From NCBI GenBank assembly GCA_002449395.1, contig DKDP01000028.1, forward strand, positions 17,391 through 81,390: DNA of 64,000 nt, given 5' to 3'. Under the pieces are notes generated by a model. The model ran no database searches, was not told where the DNA came from, and saw only the letters and a program-made list of their open reading frames with translations. The translations under genes and the position numbers were made by a program. This stretch comes from Ruminococcaceae bacterium UBA6845 (GTDB lineage: Bacteria; Bacillota; Clostridia; Oscillospirales; Acutalibacteraceae). Shown piece after piece: positions 34,217 through 42,064 of this stretch (positions within the stretch are counted from its first letter, which is position 1; each line of letters opens with the position of its first letter).

Positions 34217-35565
34217 TTCTTTGCACCTGCCTCTCTGATGATTGATTTTGCAAGTCTCATATGCTGAACGAGCGGTTTCTTGGCAGGGCACGAATATGCA
34301 CAGCTTCCGCACTCCATACATACCATAACGCCGTCCTTGAGAAGTGAGTCAACGTCCTGAGCCTTTGAGTCACGGACAATCTTAGTCGGGACAAGGCTCA
34401 TCGGACAGGCGGCGGCACAGCGGCCGCAGCGAATACAATCCGTCTCCTTGAAAATCTTTGCGTCCTTAGCCGAGAAAGCGAGCAAAGCATTGTTGCTCTT
34501 CGAGATCGGGTAATTGATATCGGTAATTGCCATACCCATCATCGGACCGCCTGCGATAATCTTAACGGGATCCTCTTTGAAGCCGCCGCAGAAATCAACA
34601 ACATCGGCGAAGCTGGTGCCGATCGGAACACGGACGTTCTTCGGTTCGGCGATTGCCATACCGTCAACGGTCATCGAACGGCTGACGAGCGGCTTGCCTG
34701 TTTTGAGATAACGGGCGATGAATGCGATTGATGTTACGTTCATAACGATACAGCCGACGTCTGCCGGGAGCTTTCCGGGAGGCACCTGACGGCCTGTTGC
34801 CGACTGAACCATCATTTTTTCCGCACCTTGAGGGTAAACGGACTTGAGCTGCATAATTTTGATCGAGCTGTCCGCACCCGCTTCCTTGTCAACGATCTGA
34901 TGAAGAATTTCGAATGCGTCGGGCTTGTTGTCCTCAACTGCGATTACAACATTCGGAATGTTGAGAAGCTCTTTGACTGTCTTGATGCCCGAGCAGATGT
35001 CCCACGAATTGTCGATACATTCACGGTAGTCAACGGTTATGTACGGCTCACACTCTGCGGCATTGATGATAAGAGTGTCGATATTCTTATCTGCCGGAAC
35101 ATTGAGCTTAACGTGGGTCGGGAAGCCTGCACCGCCGAGACCGACAAGTCCCGATGCTCTGACTGCCTTGCAAAGCTCTTCCTTGTTGTTTACCTCGGGA
35201 GCCTTGAGACCATCGTAAAGCCTCATTTCGCCGTCGGATTCGATAGTGACGCCCTGAACCATTGTGCCGTTCGGGAGCTTAACGTTTCCGATTGCCGTTA
35301 CCGTACCTGAAATTGATGCGTGAATCGGTGCGCTGACAAACTTGTCGCTGTCGCCGATCACCTGACCGACCGCAACGGTATCACCGACCTTGACAGTCGG
35401 AGTACACGGAGCGCCGATGTGCTGCTGCATAGGCAAAACTACCTGCTTCGGGACGGGAATACGAACTACCTCACAGCCGGCAGTGTTCTTGTGGTGCGCA
35501 ACCTTTACGCCGCCACGAACCTTTTTGACTGCCGAGATAACTCCGTCCACGTGGATTTTACCCAT
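34213..35565 (-). CDS. rnfC: Rnf complex subunit RnfC
   Basis: A 450-residue cytosolic subunit that binds NADH/NAD+ and FMN. GLVGLGGAGFPTHVKL (about 135-150) is the flavin/nucleotide glycine-rich part and TLIINAAECEPYITVDYREC (about 159-178) the conserved follow-up. Two [4Fe-4S] motifs are near the end: CIRCGRCAAACP (about 376-387) and CMECGSCAYSCP (about 416-427). First structural gene of rnfCDGEAB, with AAGGGG before the ATG, and downstream of three accessory genes. Confidence 0.96.
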   Translation of the reverse strand: MGKIHVDGVISAVKKVRGGVKVAHHKNTAGCEVVRIPVPKQVVLPMQQHIGAPCTPTVKVGDTVAVGQVIGDSDKFVSAPIHASISGTVTAIGNVKLPNGTMVQGVTIESDGEMRLYDGLKAPEVNNKEELCKAVRASGLVGLGGAGFPTHVKLNVPADKNIDTLIINAAECEPYITVDYRECIDNSWDICSGIKTVKELLNIPNVVIAVEDNKPDAFEILHQIVDKEAGADSSIKIMQLKSVYPQGAEKMMVQSATGRQVPPGKLPADVGCIVMNVTSIAFIARYLKTGKPLVSRSMTVDGMAIAEPKNVRVPIGTSFADVVDFCGGFKEDPVKIIAGGPMMGMAITDINYPISKSNNALLAFSAKDAKIFKETDCIRCGRCAAACPMSLVPTKIVRDSKAQDVDSLLKDGVMVCMECGSCAYSCPAKKPLVQHMRLAKSIIREAGAKK

Positions 35566-35585
35566 TTGTTCAACCCCTTTGCTAT

Positions 35586-35602
35586 ACAGGAATTATTCCT
35601 GT
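35586..35602 (-). other. Small intercistronic hairpin before rnfC
   Basis: A perfect stem, ACAGGAA/TTCCTGT, with a three-base loop between the Gx-transporter gene and rnfC. No T-run follows, so it is more likely an RNA-processing or stability element than a terminator. Confidence 0.4.
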
Positions 35603-35608
35603 TTTGTT

Positions 35609-36127
35609 TTAAATTTTTACTGCTTTTGTCAGAACGGGCATTACCGCACGGAGAATTGATCCGGTCAGAATGCCGGTGACAATCGCAAATATTAACAACA
35701 GCGGACCGTAGCCGACAACAAGCGACGCTGTACCCGAAAGAATACAGGCCGTTGCGAGCTGGCCGATATTGTGACAAACGGCACAGACGATTCCGATGCC
35801 GATATATCCTAATTTATCTTTGCAAAATCTGAAAAGCAAGCACGCCGCCGCAGTGCTGAGTATTCCGCCCGAAAGGCTCATCATCATTGCGGTGATTCCT
35901 CGTGTTACTCCTGCAAAAAGCCCCTTGATGACTGTGATGAAAAATGCGTAAGCGGGTCCCGCACAGCTTGCCATAAACATTGTTACAATATTGGAAAGTC
36001 CGGGCTTTGCTCCCGGAGGGAAGCCGGGGTAGGCGGGGATGAGCGTTTCCAGGTATGAAAGCGCAAGCGCCAGAGCGCACATAATACCCGTCAGGGCTAT
36101 TCTTCTTGTCAGATTTTTTTTATTCAT
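35609..36127 (-). CDS. Gx transporter family protein (HepPPS component I-like)
   Basis: A 172-residue membrane protein with about five helices. The motif PGFPPGAKPGLSNIVTMF (about residues 34-51), with its glycine/proline-rich turn, is typical of the Gx transporter family, once annotated as heptaprenyl diphosphate synthase component I. Such genes are often found beside rnf and NusG-domain-II genes in Clostridia. The substrate is not known; ECF-type S-component-like uptake of a small molecule, or a role in Rnf assembly, are possibilities. One base separates it from the gene upstream. Confidence 0.82.
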   Translation of the reverse strand: MNKKNLTRRIALTGIMCALALALSYLETLIPAYPGFPPGAKPGLSNIVTMFMASCAGPAYAFFITVIKGLFAGVTRGITAMMMSLSGGILSTAAACLLFRFCKDKLGYIGIGIVCAVCHNIGQLATACILSGTASLVVGYGPLLLIFAIVTGILTGSILRAVMPVLTKAVKI

Positions 36128-36128
36128 A

Positions 36129-36491
36129 TCAATATGTCATTATGTCTGTTTTATTCTTATTTGATTTGACCGAGATAACCACCCTTGCGGGCAGACAGGC
36201 GGCAGTCTCACCGCCCGAGGTCAGTTTACCGCTTTTAATACACAGCTTGTCCCTGCAATCGGCTTTTGAAAAGTATATTTCGCCGTTTCCGACGGTTATT
36301 TCAACACCGTTTTCGGAGACGGTGTAGCTCTTCTCAACCTCGTTAAGATCAATGCTTTCCGTGAGCTTTCCATCAACATAGATTTCCGCTGTCAGCTTAT
36401 CGGAGGTGAAAAATTTCGGTATGGCAATAAGTGCCGCCGCCAAAAGCACGATCAGTATGATGATTATGTCTGTTCGTTTGAATAGCTTCAT
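36129..36491 (-). CDS. NusG domain II-containing protein
   Basis: A 120-residue protein with one N-terminal helix (about 10-28) and an extracytoplasmic NusG-domain-II-like fold. The typical end is visible: GEIYFSKADCRDKLCIKSGKL-type text with two Cys (Cys at about 83 and 88), then GGETAACLPARVVISV (about 95-110). The three Cys suggest a redox or metal role. It sits between apbE and the Gx transporter gene, overlapping apbE by four bases. It is a frequent neighbour of rnf, possibly aiding cofactor insertion outside the membrane. Confidence 0.85.
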   Translation of the reverse strand: MKLFKRTDIIIILIVLLAAALIAIPKFFTSDKLTAEIYVDGKLTESIDLNEVEKSYTVSENGVEITVGNGEIYFSKADCRDKLCIKSGKLTSGGETAACLPARVVISVKSNKNKTDIMTY

Positions 36492-37519
36492 TTGTCAAGA
36501 GTGTAGCTGTCGTCGGTTACCTTGAATTTGCCGGAGAGGCCGTCGGTTACCTTGACTGCATTGTTGTTGAAGATAAATACTGCCTCGGCATCGTATTCCT
36601 TGAGTATTTCAAGGCTCTTACGATAGCCGACGATGTAGCAGACTGTTGAAAGAGCGTCGCTGAGCAGTCCCGAATCACAAACTACGGTAACGCTTTTGAA
36701 CTCGCTTGTCGCAGGATATCCCGTTGTTGCGTTGAGTATATGATGATAGGTCTTGCCGTCCTGCCGGAAGTTTTTTTCATAGCTGCCCGAGGTCGAAACG
36801 CAGACGTTACGGAGCTTGAGTGTTCCCATTGACTGCTTGTCGTTATCGGGATTGACAATGCCTATTGAAAAAGTTCGGTTACCGTATATGAGCAGGCTTC
36901 CTCCGACGGAAACAACTGCCGATTTGGTTTTGCCTTTGTCGAGAAGCTCTTTTATCTTGTCGCAGGTGAAGCCTTTGCCGACCGCACCGAGATCGAGAGA
37001 CTGTCCTTTTTTAATCTGAACCGCTTTACCCGAAACCTTGATGTTTTTATATCCCACATCGGCGAGAGCGGATTTGATTTCATCTTCGGAGGGGAGACGC
37101 TGATTGTCACCGCCGAAGTCCCAAAGACGGGTGATATTGCCGATCGAGATATCGAAAACTCCGTTGCACTTGTCGGAAATTTCGATACACTGACCGATAA
37201 CCTTAACTGCATCGGGAGAAACCGAAACCTCGCTTCCGGCGCCCTCATTGATTCTGTAAACGTCGGAACCCTCTTTTCGCCAGCTCAGGACGGAATTTTC
37301 AAGTCCGCTTATCTCTGTTTCAATTCTGTCAAGGTCGCTGTCGGCACCGAAGCCGAACAGCTTCACAGTTACAACGGTGCCCATCGCAACGCTTGTTTTT
37401 TCGCTGGAGCTGCGTCCGCTGAGAAAATCATACGAGACGATTCCGAAAACAATAACCGCACAGAGAATTACGGCGATCAGAGCCTTTTTATTGAATTTTT
37501 TCTTTTCGCCGTTTTTCAA
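36488..37519 (-). CDS. apbE: FAD:protein FMN transferase ApbE
   Basis: Transfers FMN from FAD onto Thr residues of RnfD and RnfG outside the membrane. The 343-residue protein has an N-terminal anchor or signal (about 13-30; no lipobox Cys of the usual form), then VAMGTVVTVKLFG, VFDISIGNITRLWDFGG, LDLGAVGKGFTCDKI (about 172-186) and VSVGGSLLIYG, all ApbE marks. The metal/FAD site near the C terminus is in VCDSGLLSDALSTVCYI. Start is TTG, seven bases after GGGTG. First gene of the Rnf operon, so flavinylation is co-regulated with its targets. Confidence 0.94.
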   Translation of the reverse strand: MKNGEKKKFNKKALIAVILCAVIVFGIVSYDFLSGRSSSEKTSVAMGTVVTVKLFGFGADSDLDRIETEISGLENSVLSWRKEGSDVYRINEGAGSEVSVSPDAVKVIGQCIEISDKCNGVFDISIGNITRLWDFGGDNQRLPSEDEIKSALADVGYKNIKVSGKAVQIKKGQSLDLGAVGKGFTCDKIKELLDKGKTKSAVVSVGGSLLIYGNRTFSIGIVNPDNDKQSMGTLKLRNVCVSTSGSYEKNFRQDGKTYHHILNATTGYPATSEFKSVTVVCDSGLLSDALSTVCYIVGYRKSLEILKEYDAEAVFIFNNNAVKVTDGLSGKFKVTDDSYTLDK

Positions 37520-37550
37520 CCTTTTTCACCCGTTCTGTTATATTTAATTA

Positions 37551-37579
37551 ATTATACTATGAAAAAAAGACAAATTCAA
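37551..37579 (-). promoter_or_regulatory. Promoter of the apbE-rnf operon
   Basis: On the minus strand TTGAAT (37574-37579) and TATAAT (37551-37556) with a 17-base spacer. It would drive nine genes to the terminator at 30451. Confidence 0.8.
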
Positions 37580-37619
37580 TAGATAGAGAACTAATTAAAA
37601 ATTTAACAATATATAAGAC

Positions 37620-37649
37620 GACGCCTGCGGGCATCTGTCCGCAGGCGTC
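37620..37649 (-). terminator. Terminator of the Cys-Gly microprotein gene
   Basis: An 11-pair stem, GACGCCTGCGG/CCGCAGGCGTC, eight-base loop, 18 bases past the stop. The T-tail on the minus strand is weak. Confidence 0.65.
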
Positions 37650-37667
37650 TTTCTTATTCAATCAATG

Positions 37668-37799
37668 TCAGCAACCGCAACCGTTGTTGTTGAGGAACGA
37701 TGTACCGTTATTTCCGCAACCACAGCCGCAACCGCAACCGCACTCTGAGAATAAGAGGATGATTATGAGAATAAGGATCCAGTTATTGCAGCAACCCAT
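37668..37799 (-). CDS. Cys-Gly-rich membrane microprotein (43 residues)
   Basis: A 43-residue protein with a Cys pair at the N terminus (MGCCNN), one hydrophobic helix (about residues 7-18) and a tail of alternating Cys-Gly (ECGCGCGCGCG, then NGCGC at the end), eight Cys in the tail. AAAGGAGG lies eight bases before the ATG at 37799; the longer frame has no such site. It resembles small Cys/Gly spore-coat or surface peptides of Clostridia in style, but I cannot name a family. A sigma-E-like -10 box upstream would fit a sporulation role. Confidence 0.75.
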   Translation of the reverse strand: MGCCNNWILILIIILLFSECGCGCGCGCGNNGTSFLNNNGCGC

Positions 37800-37829
37800 G
37801 TTTCTGACCTCCTTTCGTCTTACACTAAC

Positions 37830-37858
37830 ATTGTATGGGAAAAGGGGAGGTTGGTGAC
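37830..37858 (-). promoter_or_regulatory. Possible sigma-E-type promoter of the Cys-Gly microprotein
   Basis: On the minus strand CATACAAT (37830-37837) equals the sporulation sigma-E -10 consensus, and GTCACCAA (37851-37858), 13 bases upstream, partly matches the -35. No good sigma-A -35 box is present. Further up (37901-37919) is an inverted repeat CGTACAT/ATGTACG of unknown role. Confidence 0.4.
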
Positions 37859-37996
37859 TGTTTTGGAAAAAACTTTTATTTAAGGCAGTATCGCAAAACT
37901 CGTACATATCAAATGTACGGTATTGCACTAACCGTGATTTTCTTCAATTTTTGTTGATATTATACATTATTATTGTCTTTGGGAGGATAAACAGTG

Positions 37997-38025
37997 TTGA
38001 CTTTTCAGAAAAAATAAGTTACAAT
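37997..38025 (+). promoter_or_regulatory. Promoter of glpK
   Basis: TTGACT at 37997-38002 and TACAAT at 38020-38025 with a 17-base spacer, leaving a leader of about 130 bases before glpK. Confidence 0.75.
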
Positions 38026-38075
38026 ATTTACACATAATGATTTGGGCGGCGGTTGTTTTATGAAACGTAAAGAAT

Positions 38076-38129
38076 GAACGGAAAATCGGCTGTTTTGAGA
38101 TAAAACAGTTTGGTTTTCTGTTCTTTTTT
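38076..38129 (+). promoter_or_regulatory. Leader terminator upstream of glpK (candidate antitermination site)
   Basis: The glpK leader contains an outer stem GAACGGAAAA/TTTTCTGTTC, a small internal loop, an inner stem CTGTTTT/AAAACAG, and an immediate six-T run at 38124-38129. This is a full intrinsic terminator between promoter and gene. In Bacillus subtilis glpFK and glpD leaders have such a terminator, overcome by GlpP with glycerol 3-phosphate. By analogy the same control may apply here; no glpP gene is in the window. Confidence 0.72.
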
Positions 38130-38163
38130 ATACCGTTCGGCATTAATTTAGGAGGAAAGCGAT

Positions 38164-39675
38164 ATGTATGTTTTAGCACTTGATCAGGGAACAACAAGCT
38201 CGAGAGCTATTGTTTTTGATAAGCGGGGACGCATTGTATCCAAGGCACAGAATGAATTTGAACAGATTTATCCGAAGTCGGGCTGGGTTGAGCACGATCC
38301 GATGGATATTCTTTACAGCCAGATGCATTCCATTTCAACTGTTATCAATTCGGGTGATTTTGATGTTAAGGAAATCGCAGGAATCGGTATAACAAATCAG
38401 CGTGAAACAACGATAATTTGGGATAAGGAAACGGGTAAACCTATATATAATGCAATTGTTTGGCAGTGCCGCAGAACGGCAGAGCTTTGTGAGCACCTCA
38501 AGGAGGAGGGGCTCGGAGATTATATCCGTGAGCATACGGGACTTCTTATCGACGCTTACTTTTCGGGAACAAAAATCAAATGGATCCTTGACAATGTTGA
38601 GGGCGCAAGAGAAAGAGCTGAGAGAGGCGAGCTCCTTTTCGGCACGGTTGAGACCTGGCTCATCTGGAATCTCACAGGCGGCAAGGTTCACGTTACGGAT
38701 TATTCAAACGCATCAAGAACGATGCTGTTTGATGTTGATAAGCTCCAATGGGATGAGTTTCTCTGCGAGAAGCTCGGCGTGCCGATGTGTATGCTGCCCG
38801 AGCCTGTTGAATCAAGCAAGGTTTACGGCACGGTCGCTCCGGGACTCATCGGTATTGAAGAGCTTGAGGGCGTTCCGATCTGCGGAGCAATCGGAGATCA
38901 GCCTGCGGCATTGTTCGGTCAGGCGTGCTTTAATCCCGGTCAGGCAAAGAACACCTACGGTACAGGCTGTTTCCTGCTTATGAACACGGGCGAAAAGAGA
39001 GTGCACTCGGAAAACAATCTTCTTACGGGCGTTGCGTGGTGCATCAACGGTAAGACTACATATTCAATCGAGGGCAGTGCGTTCAACGCAGGCTCTGTTA
39101 TCAAGTGGCTCAGGGATGAGCTCCATATGGTTGACACCGCCCCGCGTGTTGACGAGCTTGCCGAAAGCGTTGAAAATGCCAACGGAATGTTCCTTGTTCC
39201 TGCGTTTACGGGTCTCGGCGCACCGTACTGGGATATGTACGCAAGAGGAACTATTGTAGGATTGACAAGAGGCGTTAACCGTGCGCATTTCTGCCGTGCG
39301 GTGCTTGAATCAATCTGCTTCCAGATGACCGATCTGCTCAGAGCGATGACAAAGGATTCAAATATCATCCTGTCCGAACTCAGAGTTGACGGCGGAGCAA
39401 GCGTAAGTAATATAATGATGCAGATTCAGGCGGATCTCATCAGAACAGTTGTCAACCGTCCGAAAACAGTTGAAACAACGGCTCTCGGTGCGGCATACCT
39501 CGCAGGTCTTTGCGTCGGAATGTGGAAAACTCCCGAGGAGATTGAAAAGAACCGTGAGGTTGAAAAAGTATTTATTCCGAAGATGGATAAGAAGGTCAGA
39601 GATAAGCTCTGTGAGGACTGGAAGCGTGCCGTCGAGCGTTCACGCAACTGGGCGCAGGAGGACGATTTTGATTGA
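38164..39675 (+). CDS. glpK: Glycerol kinase
   Basis: Phosphorylates glycerol to sn-glycerol 3-phosphate with ATP. At 503 residues it has normal length. LDQGTTSSRAIVFD (residues 5-18) is the N-terminal nucleotide-binding motif; GITNQRETTIIWD and YFSGTKIKWILDN are substrate-side family motifs; GDQPAALFGQACFNPGQAKN (about 240-259) and LRVDGGASVSN (about 406-416) complete the sugar-kinase pattern. AGGAGG precedes the start. The leader carries a terminator (see that entry). Three oxidoreductase genes follow at short spacing. Confidence 0.97.
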   Translation: MYVLALDQGTTSSRAIVFDKRGRIVSKAQNEFEQIYPKSGWVEHDPMDILYSQMHSISTVINSGDFDVKEIAGIGITNQRETTIIWDKETGKPIYNAIVWQCRRTAELCEHLKEEGLGDYIREHTGLLIDAYFSGTKIKWILDNVEGARERAERGELLFGTVETWLIWNLTGGKVHVTDYSNASRTMLFDVDKLQWDEFLCEKLGVPMCMLPEPVESSKVYGTVAPGLIGIEELEGVPICGAIGDQPAALFGQACFNPGQAKNTYGTGCFLLMNTGEKRVHSENNLLTGVAWCINGKTTYSIEGSAFNAGSVIKWLRDELHMVDTAPRVDELAESVENANGMFLVPAFTGLGAPYWDMYARGTIVGLTRGVNRAHFCRAVLESICFQMTDLLRAMTKDSNIILSELRVDGGASVSNIMMQIQADLIRTVVNRPKTVETTALGAAYLAGLCVGMWKTPEEIEKNREVEKVFIPKMDKKVRDKLCEDWKRAVERSRNWAQEDDFD

Positions 39676-39727
39676 TAACGGTCAATCTTAATTTATAAAT
39701 TATTTATTTAACATAGGAGGTTTTATT

Positions 39728-40837
39728 ATGGGCAAGGTTGTATGCGATTGGAAAACACTGCACGATTTTATGGTTGATGCGTTCAAGGGCGTAGGCGTTC
39801 CCGCAGAGGACTGCGAGATTGTTGTTGACGTTATCCTTGAATCCGACAGACGCGGTATTGAATCTCACGGCTGTAACCGCTTCAAGCCGATTTATATCGA
39901 CCGAATCGAAGCAGGTATTCAGAATCCCGTTACAAATTTTGAGATTATAAAGGAAACTCCGACAACGGCTGTTGTTGACGGACACGACGGTATGGGTCAG
40001 GTTATCGGCTACAAGTCGATGGAAATGGCAATTAAAAAGGCTAAGGAATACGGAATGGGTATGGTTGCTGTTCGTAATTCCTGCCATTACGGAATAGCAG
40101 GCTACTACGCTTCAATGGCTGCAAAGGCAGGCTGCATCGGCATCACGGGTACAAACGCCCGTCCGTCCGTTGCTCCGACCTTCGGCGTTGAGGGTATGTT
40201 CGGAACAAACCCGCTTACAATCGGCATTCCGACCGATGAGGACTTCAATTTTGTTATCGACTGTGCAACATCAATCACACAGAACGGCAAGATCGAGTAT
40301 TATGCAAGAATTGACGAGCCTGTTCACCCGGGTACCGTCATTGATATTGACGGCAAGCCTGTTGAGGGTGATGCAGGCGAGGCACTTAAGAAGATTCGTA
40401 ACGGCACAGCCGCTTTGACAACTCTCGGCGGAATAGGCGAGGCTCTCGGCGGATACAAGGGCTACGGCTATGCTATGGCGATTGAGCTTCTTTGCGCCGC
40501 TCTTCAGGACGGCAACTACGGCAAGATGCTTGACGGCAAGGACGAGAACGGCAATCTTGTGCCTTATCATCTCGGTCATTTCTTCATTGCTATTGATACG
40601 GATCATTTCCTCGGCGAGGAGCAGACAAGGAAAAAGGCAGGCGAAATCATTCGCTCCGTTCGTGCTTCAAAGAAAGCACCGGGTCATGACCATATCTTCT
40701 CGGCAGGCGAGAAGGAGTACAACGTTTGGCTTCAGAGAAAGGACTCGGGCGTGCCGATAAATGAATCCGTTCAGGCTGAAATGAACAAGGTTCGTGACGA
40801 TCTTAAACTTGACTACGTTTTCCCGTGGGAGAAATAA
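39728..40837 (+). CDS. Malate/L-lactate dehydrogenase family oxidoreductase
   Basis: A 369-residue NAD(P)-dependent 2-hydroxyacid dehydrogenase of the Ldh_2 (MDH/sulfolactate/ureidoglycolate) family, unrelated to Rossmann-fold LDH. Family marks are SDRRGIESHGCNRF (about 39-52), with the catalytic His in the ESHG motif, VRNSCHYGIAGYYASMA (about 116-132) and the FGTNPLTIGIPTD segment (about 158-170). The preferred substrate cannot be told. The malic enzyme gene follows after 26 bases, so malate/oxaloacetate or lactate/pyruvate interconversion is the natural guess. Confidence 0.88.
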   Translation: MGKVVCDWKTLHDFMVDAFKGVGVPAEDCEIVVDVILESDRRGIESHGCNRFKPIYIDRIEAGIQNPVTNFEIIKETPTTAVVDGHDGMGQVIGYKSMEMAIKKAKEYGMGMVAVRNSCHYGIAGYYASMAAKAGCIGITGTNARPSVAPTFGVEGMFGTNPLTIGIPTDEDFNFVIDCATSITQNGKIEYYARIDEPVHPGTVIDIDGKPVEGDAGEALKKIRNGTAALTTLGGIGEALGGYKGYGYAMAIELLCAALQDGNYGKMLDGKDENGNLVPYHLGHFFIAIDTDHFLGEEQTRKKAGEIIRSVRASKKAPGHDHIFSAGEKEYNVWLQRKDSGVPINESVQAEMNKVRDDLKLDYVFPWEK

Positions 40838-40863
40838 AATAATTTAATCGGAGGACATTTACA

Positions 40864-42033
40864 ATGGATTATGCAAAAGAATCCCTGAGACTTCATTATG
40901 AGTGGAAGGGTAAGATAGAAGTTGTTGCAAGAGCAAAGGTTGACAATAAGGATGCCCTTTCACTTGCTTACACACCGGGCGTTGCTCAGCCGTGTCTTGA
41001 GATCCAGAAAGACATCAACAAGAGCTATGAGCTTACACGCCGTTCAAACCTCGTTGCCGTTATAACCGACGGCTCGGCTGTTCTCGGTCTCGGCAACATA
41101 GGCCCCGAGGCAGGTATGCCCGTTATGGAGGGCAAATGCGTTCTTTTCAAGGAGTTCGGCGGCGTTGACGCTTTTCCTCTCTGCATCAGAACACAGGATG
41201 TTGACGAGTTCGTAAACACAGTTGCTCTGCTTTGCGGCAGCTTCGGCGGAATCAACCTTGAGGATATCGCCGCTCCGAGATGCTTTGAGATTGAAAGAAA
41301 GCTCAAGGAGAAAGCCGATATTCCTATCTTCCATGATGATCAGCACGGTACGGCGGTTATCTGCTCGGCAGGTATCATCAACGCTTTGAAGCTCGTCGGC
41401 AAGAAGATTGAGGACTGCACGGCTGTATTTAACGGCGCAGGTGCGGCAGGCGTTGCGATTGCAAAGCTCTTCACAAGTATGGGTATGGGCAACATCATTA
41501 TGTGCGACCGCAAGGGAATAATCTGCGACGGTGATGATCTCAAGCCGGCTAAGCAGGATATTGCTGACTTTACAAATAAGAACCATCTCAGAGGTACTCT
41601 CGCCGATGCAATGAAGGGCGCAGATATCTTTATCGGTGTTTCGGCTCCCGGTGTTGTTACCGAGGATATGATTAAGTCGATGGCAAAGGATCCCATCGTA
41701 CTTGCAATGGCTAACCCGGTTCCCGAAATTATGCCTGATCTTGCCAAGGCGGCAGGTGCGGCGGTTGTCGGCACGGGCAGAAGCGACTTCCCGAACCAGA
41801 TCAATAACGTGCTCGCATTCCCGGGAATTTTCCGTGGCGCACTCGATGTTCGTGCAAGCGACATCAACGAAGAGATGAAGATTGCGGCGGCAAAGGCGCT
41901 TGCAAGCCTTGTTTCCGACGAGGAGCTTTCCGCAGATTACATTATTCCGAAAGCATTTGATCCCCGTGTAGGCAAGACCGTTGCGGCGGCTGTTGCACAG
42001 GCAGCTCGTGACTCGGGCGTAGCAAGAATATAA
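40864..42033 (+). CDS. NAD(P)-dependent malic enzyme
   Basis: Oxidative decarboxylation of malate to pyruvate. The 389-residue, prokaryotic short form has LAYTPGVAQPCLEI (about residues 34-47), with the catalytic Tyr, AVITDGSAVLGLGNIGPEAG (about 64-83), the metal site FHDDQHGTAVI (about 158-168) and the Rossmann loop NGAGAAGVAIA (about 190-200). It lies between two dehydrogenase genes downstream of glpK; together these may feed C3/C4 acids and NAD(P)H. Confidence 0.95.
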   Translation: MDYAKESLRLHYEWKGKIEVVARAKVDNKDALSLAYTPGVAQPCLEIQKDINKSYELTRRSNLVAVITDGSAVLGLGNIGPEAGMPVMEGKCVLFKEFGGVDAFPLCIRTQDVDEFVNTVALLCGSFGGINLEDIAAPRCFEIERKLKEKADIPIFHDDQHGTAVICSAGIINALKLVGKKIEDCTAVFNGAGAAGVAIAKLFTSMGMGNIIMCDRKGIICDGDDLKPAKQDIADFTNKNHLRGTLADAMKGADIFIGVSAPGVVTEDMIKSMAKDPIVLAMANPVPEIMPDLAKAAGAAVVGTGRSDFPNQINNVLAFPGIFRGALDVRASDINEEMKIAAAKALASLVSDEELSADYIIPKAFDPRVGKTVAAAVAQAARDSGVARI

Positions 42034-42064
42034 AATATTTCATTGAAGAAATGAGGACATTACA

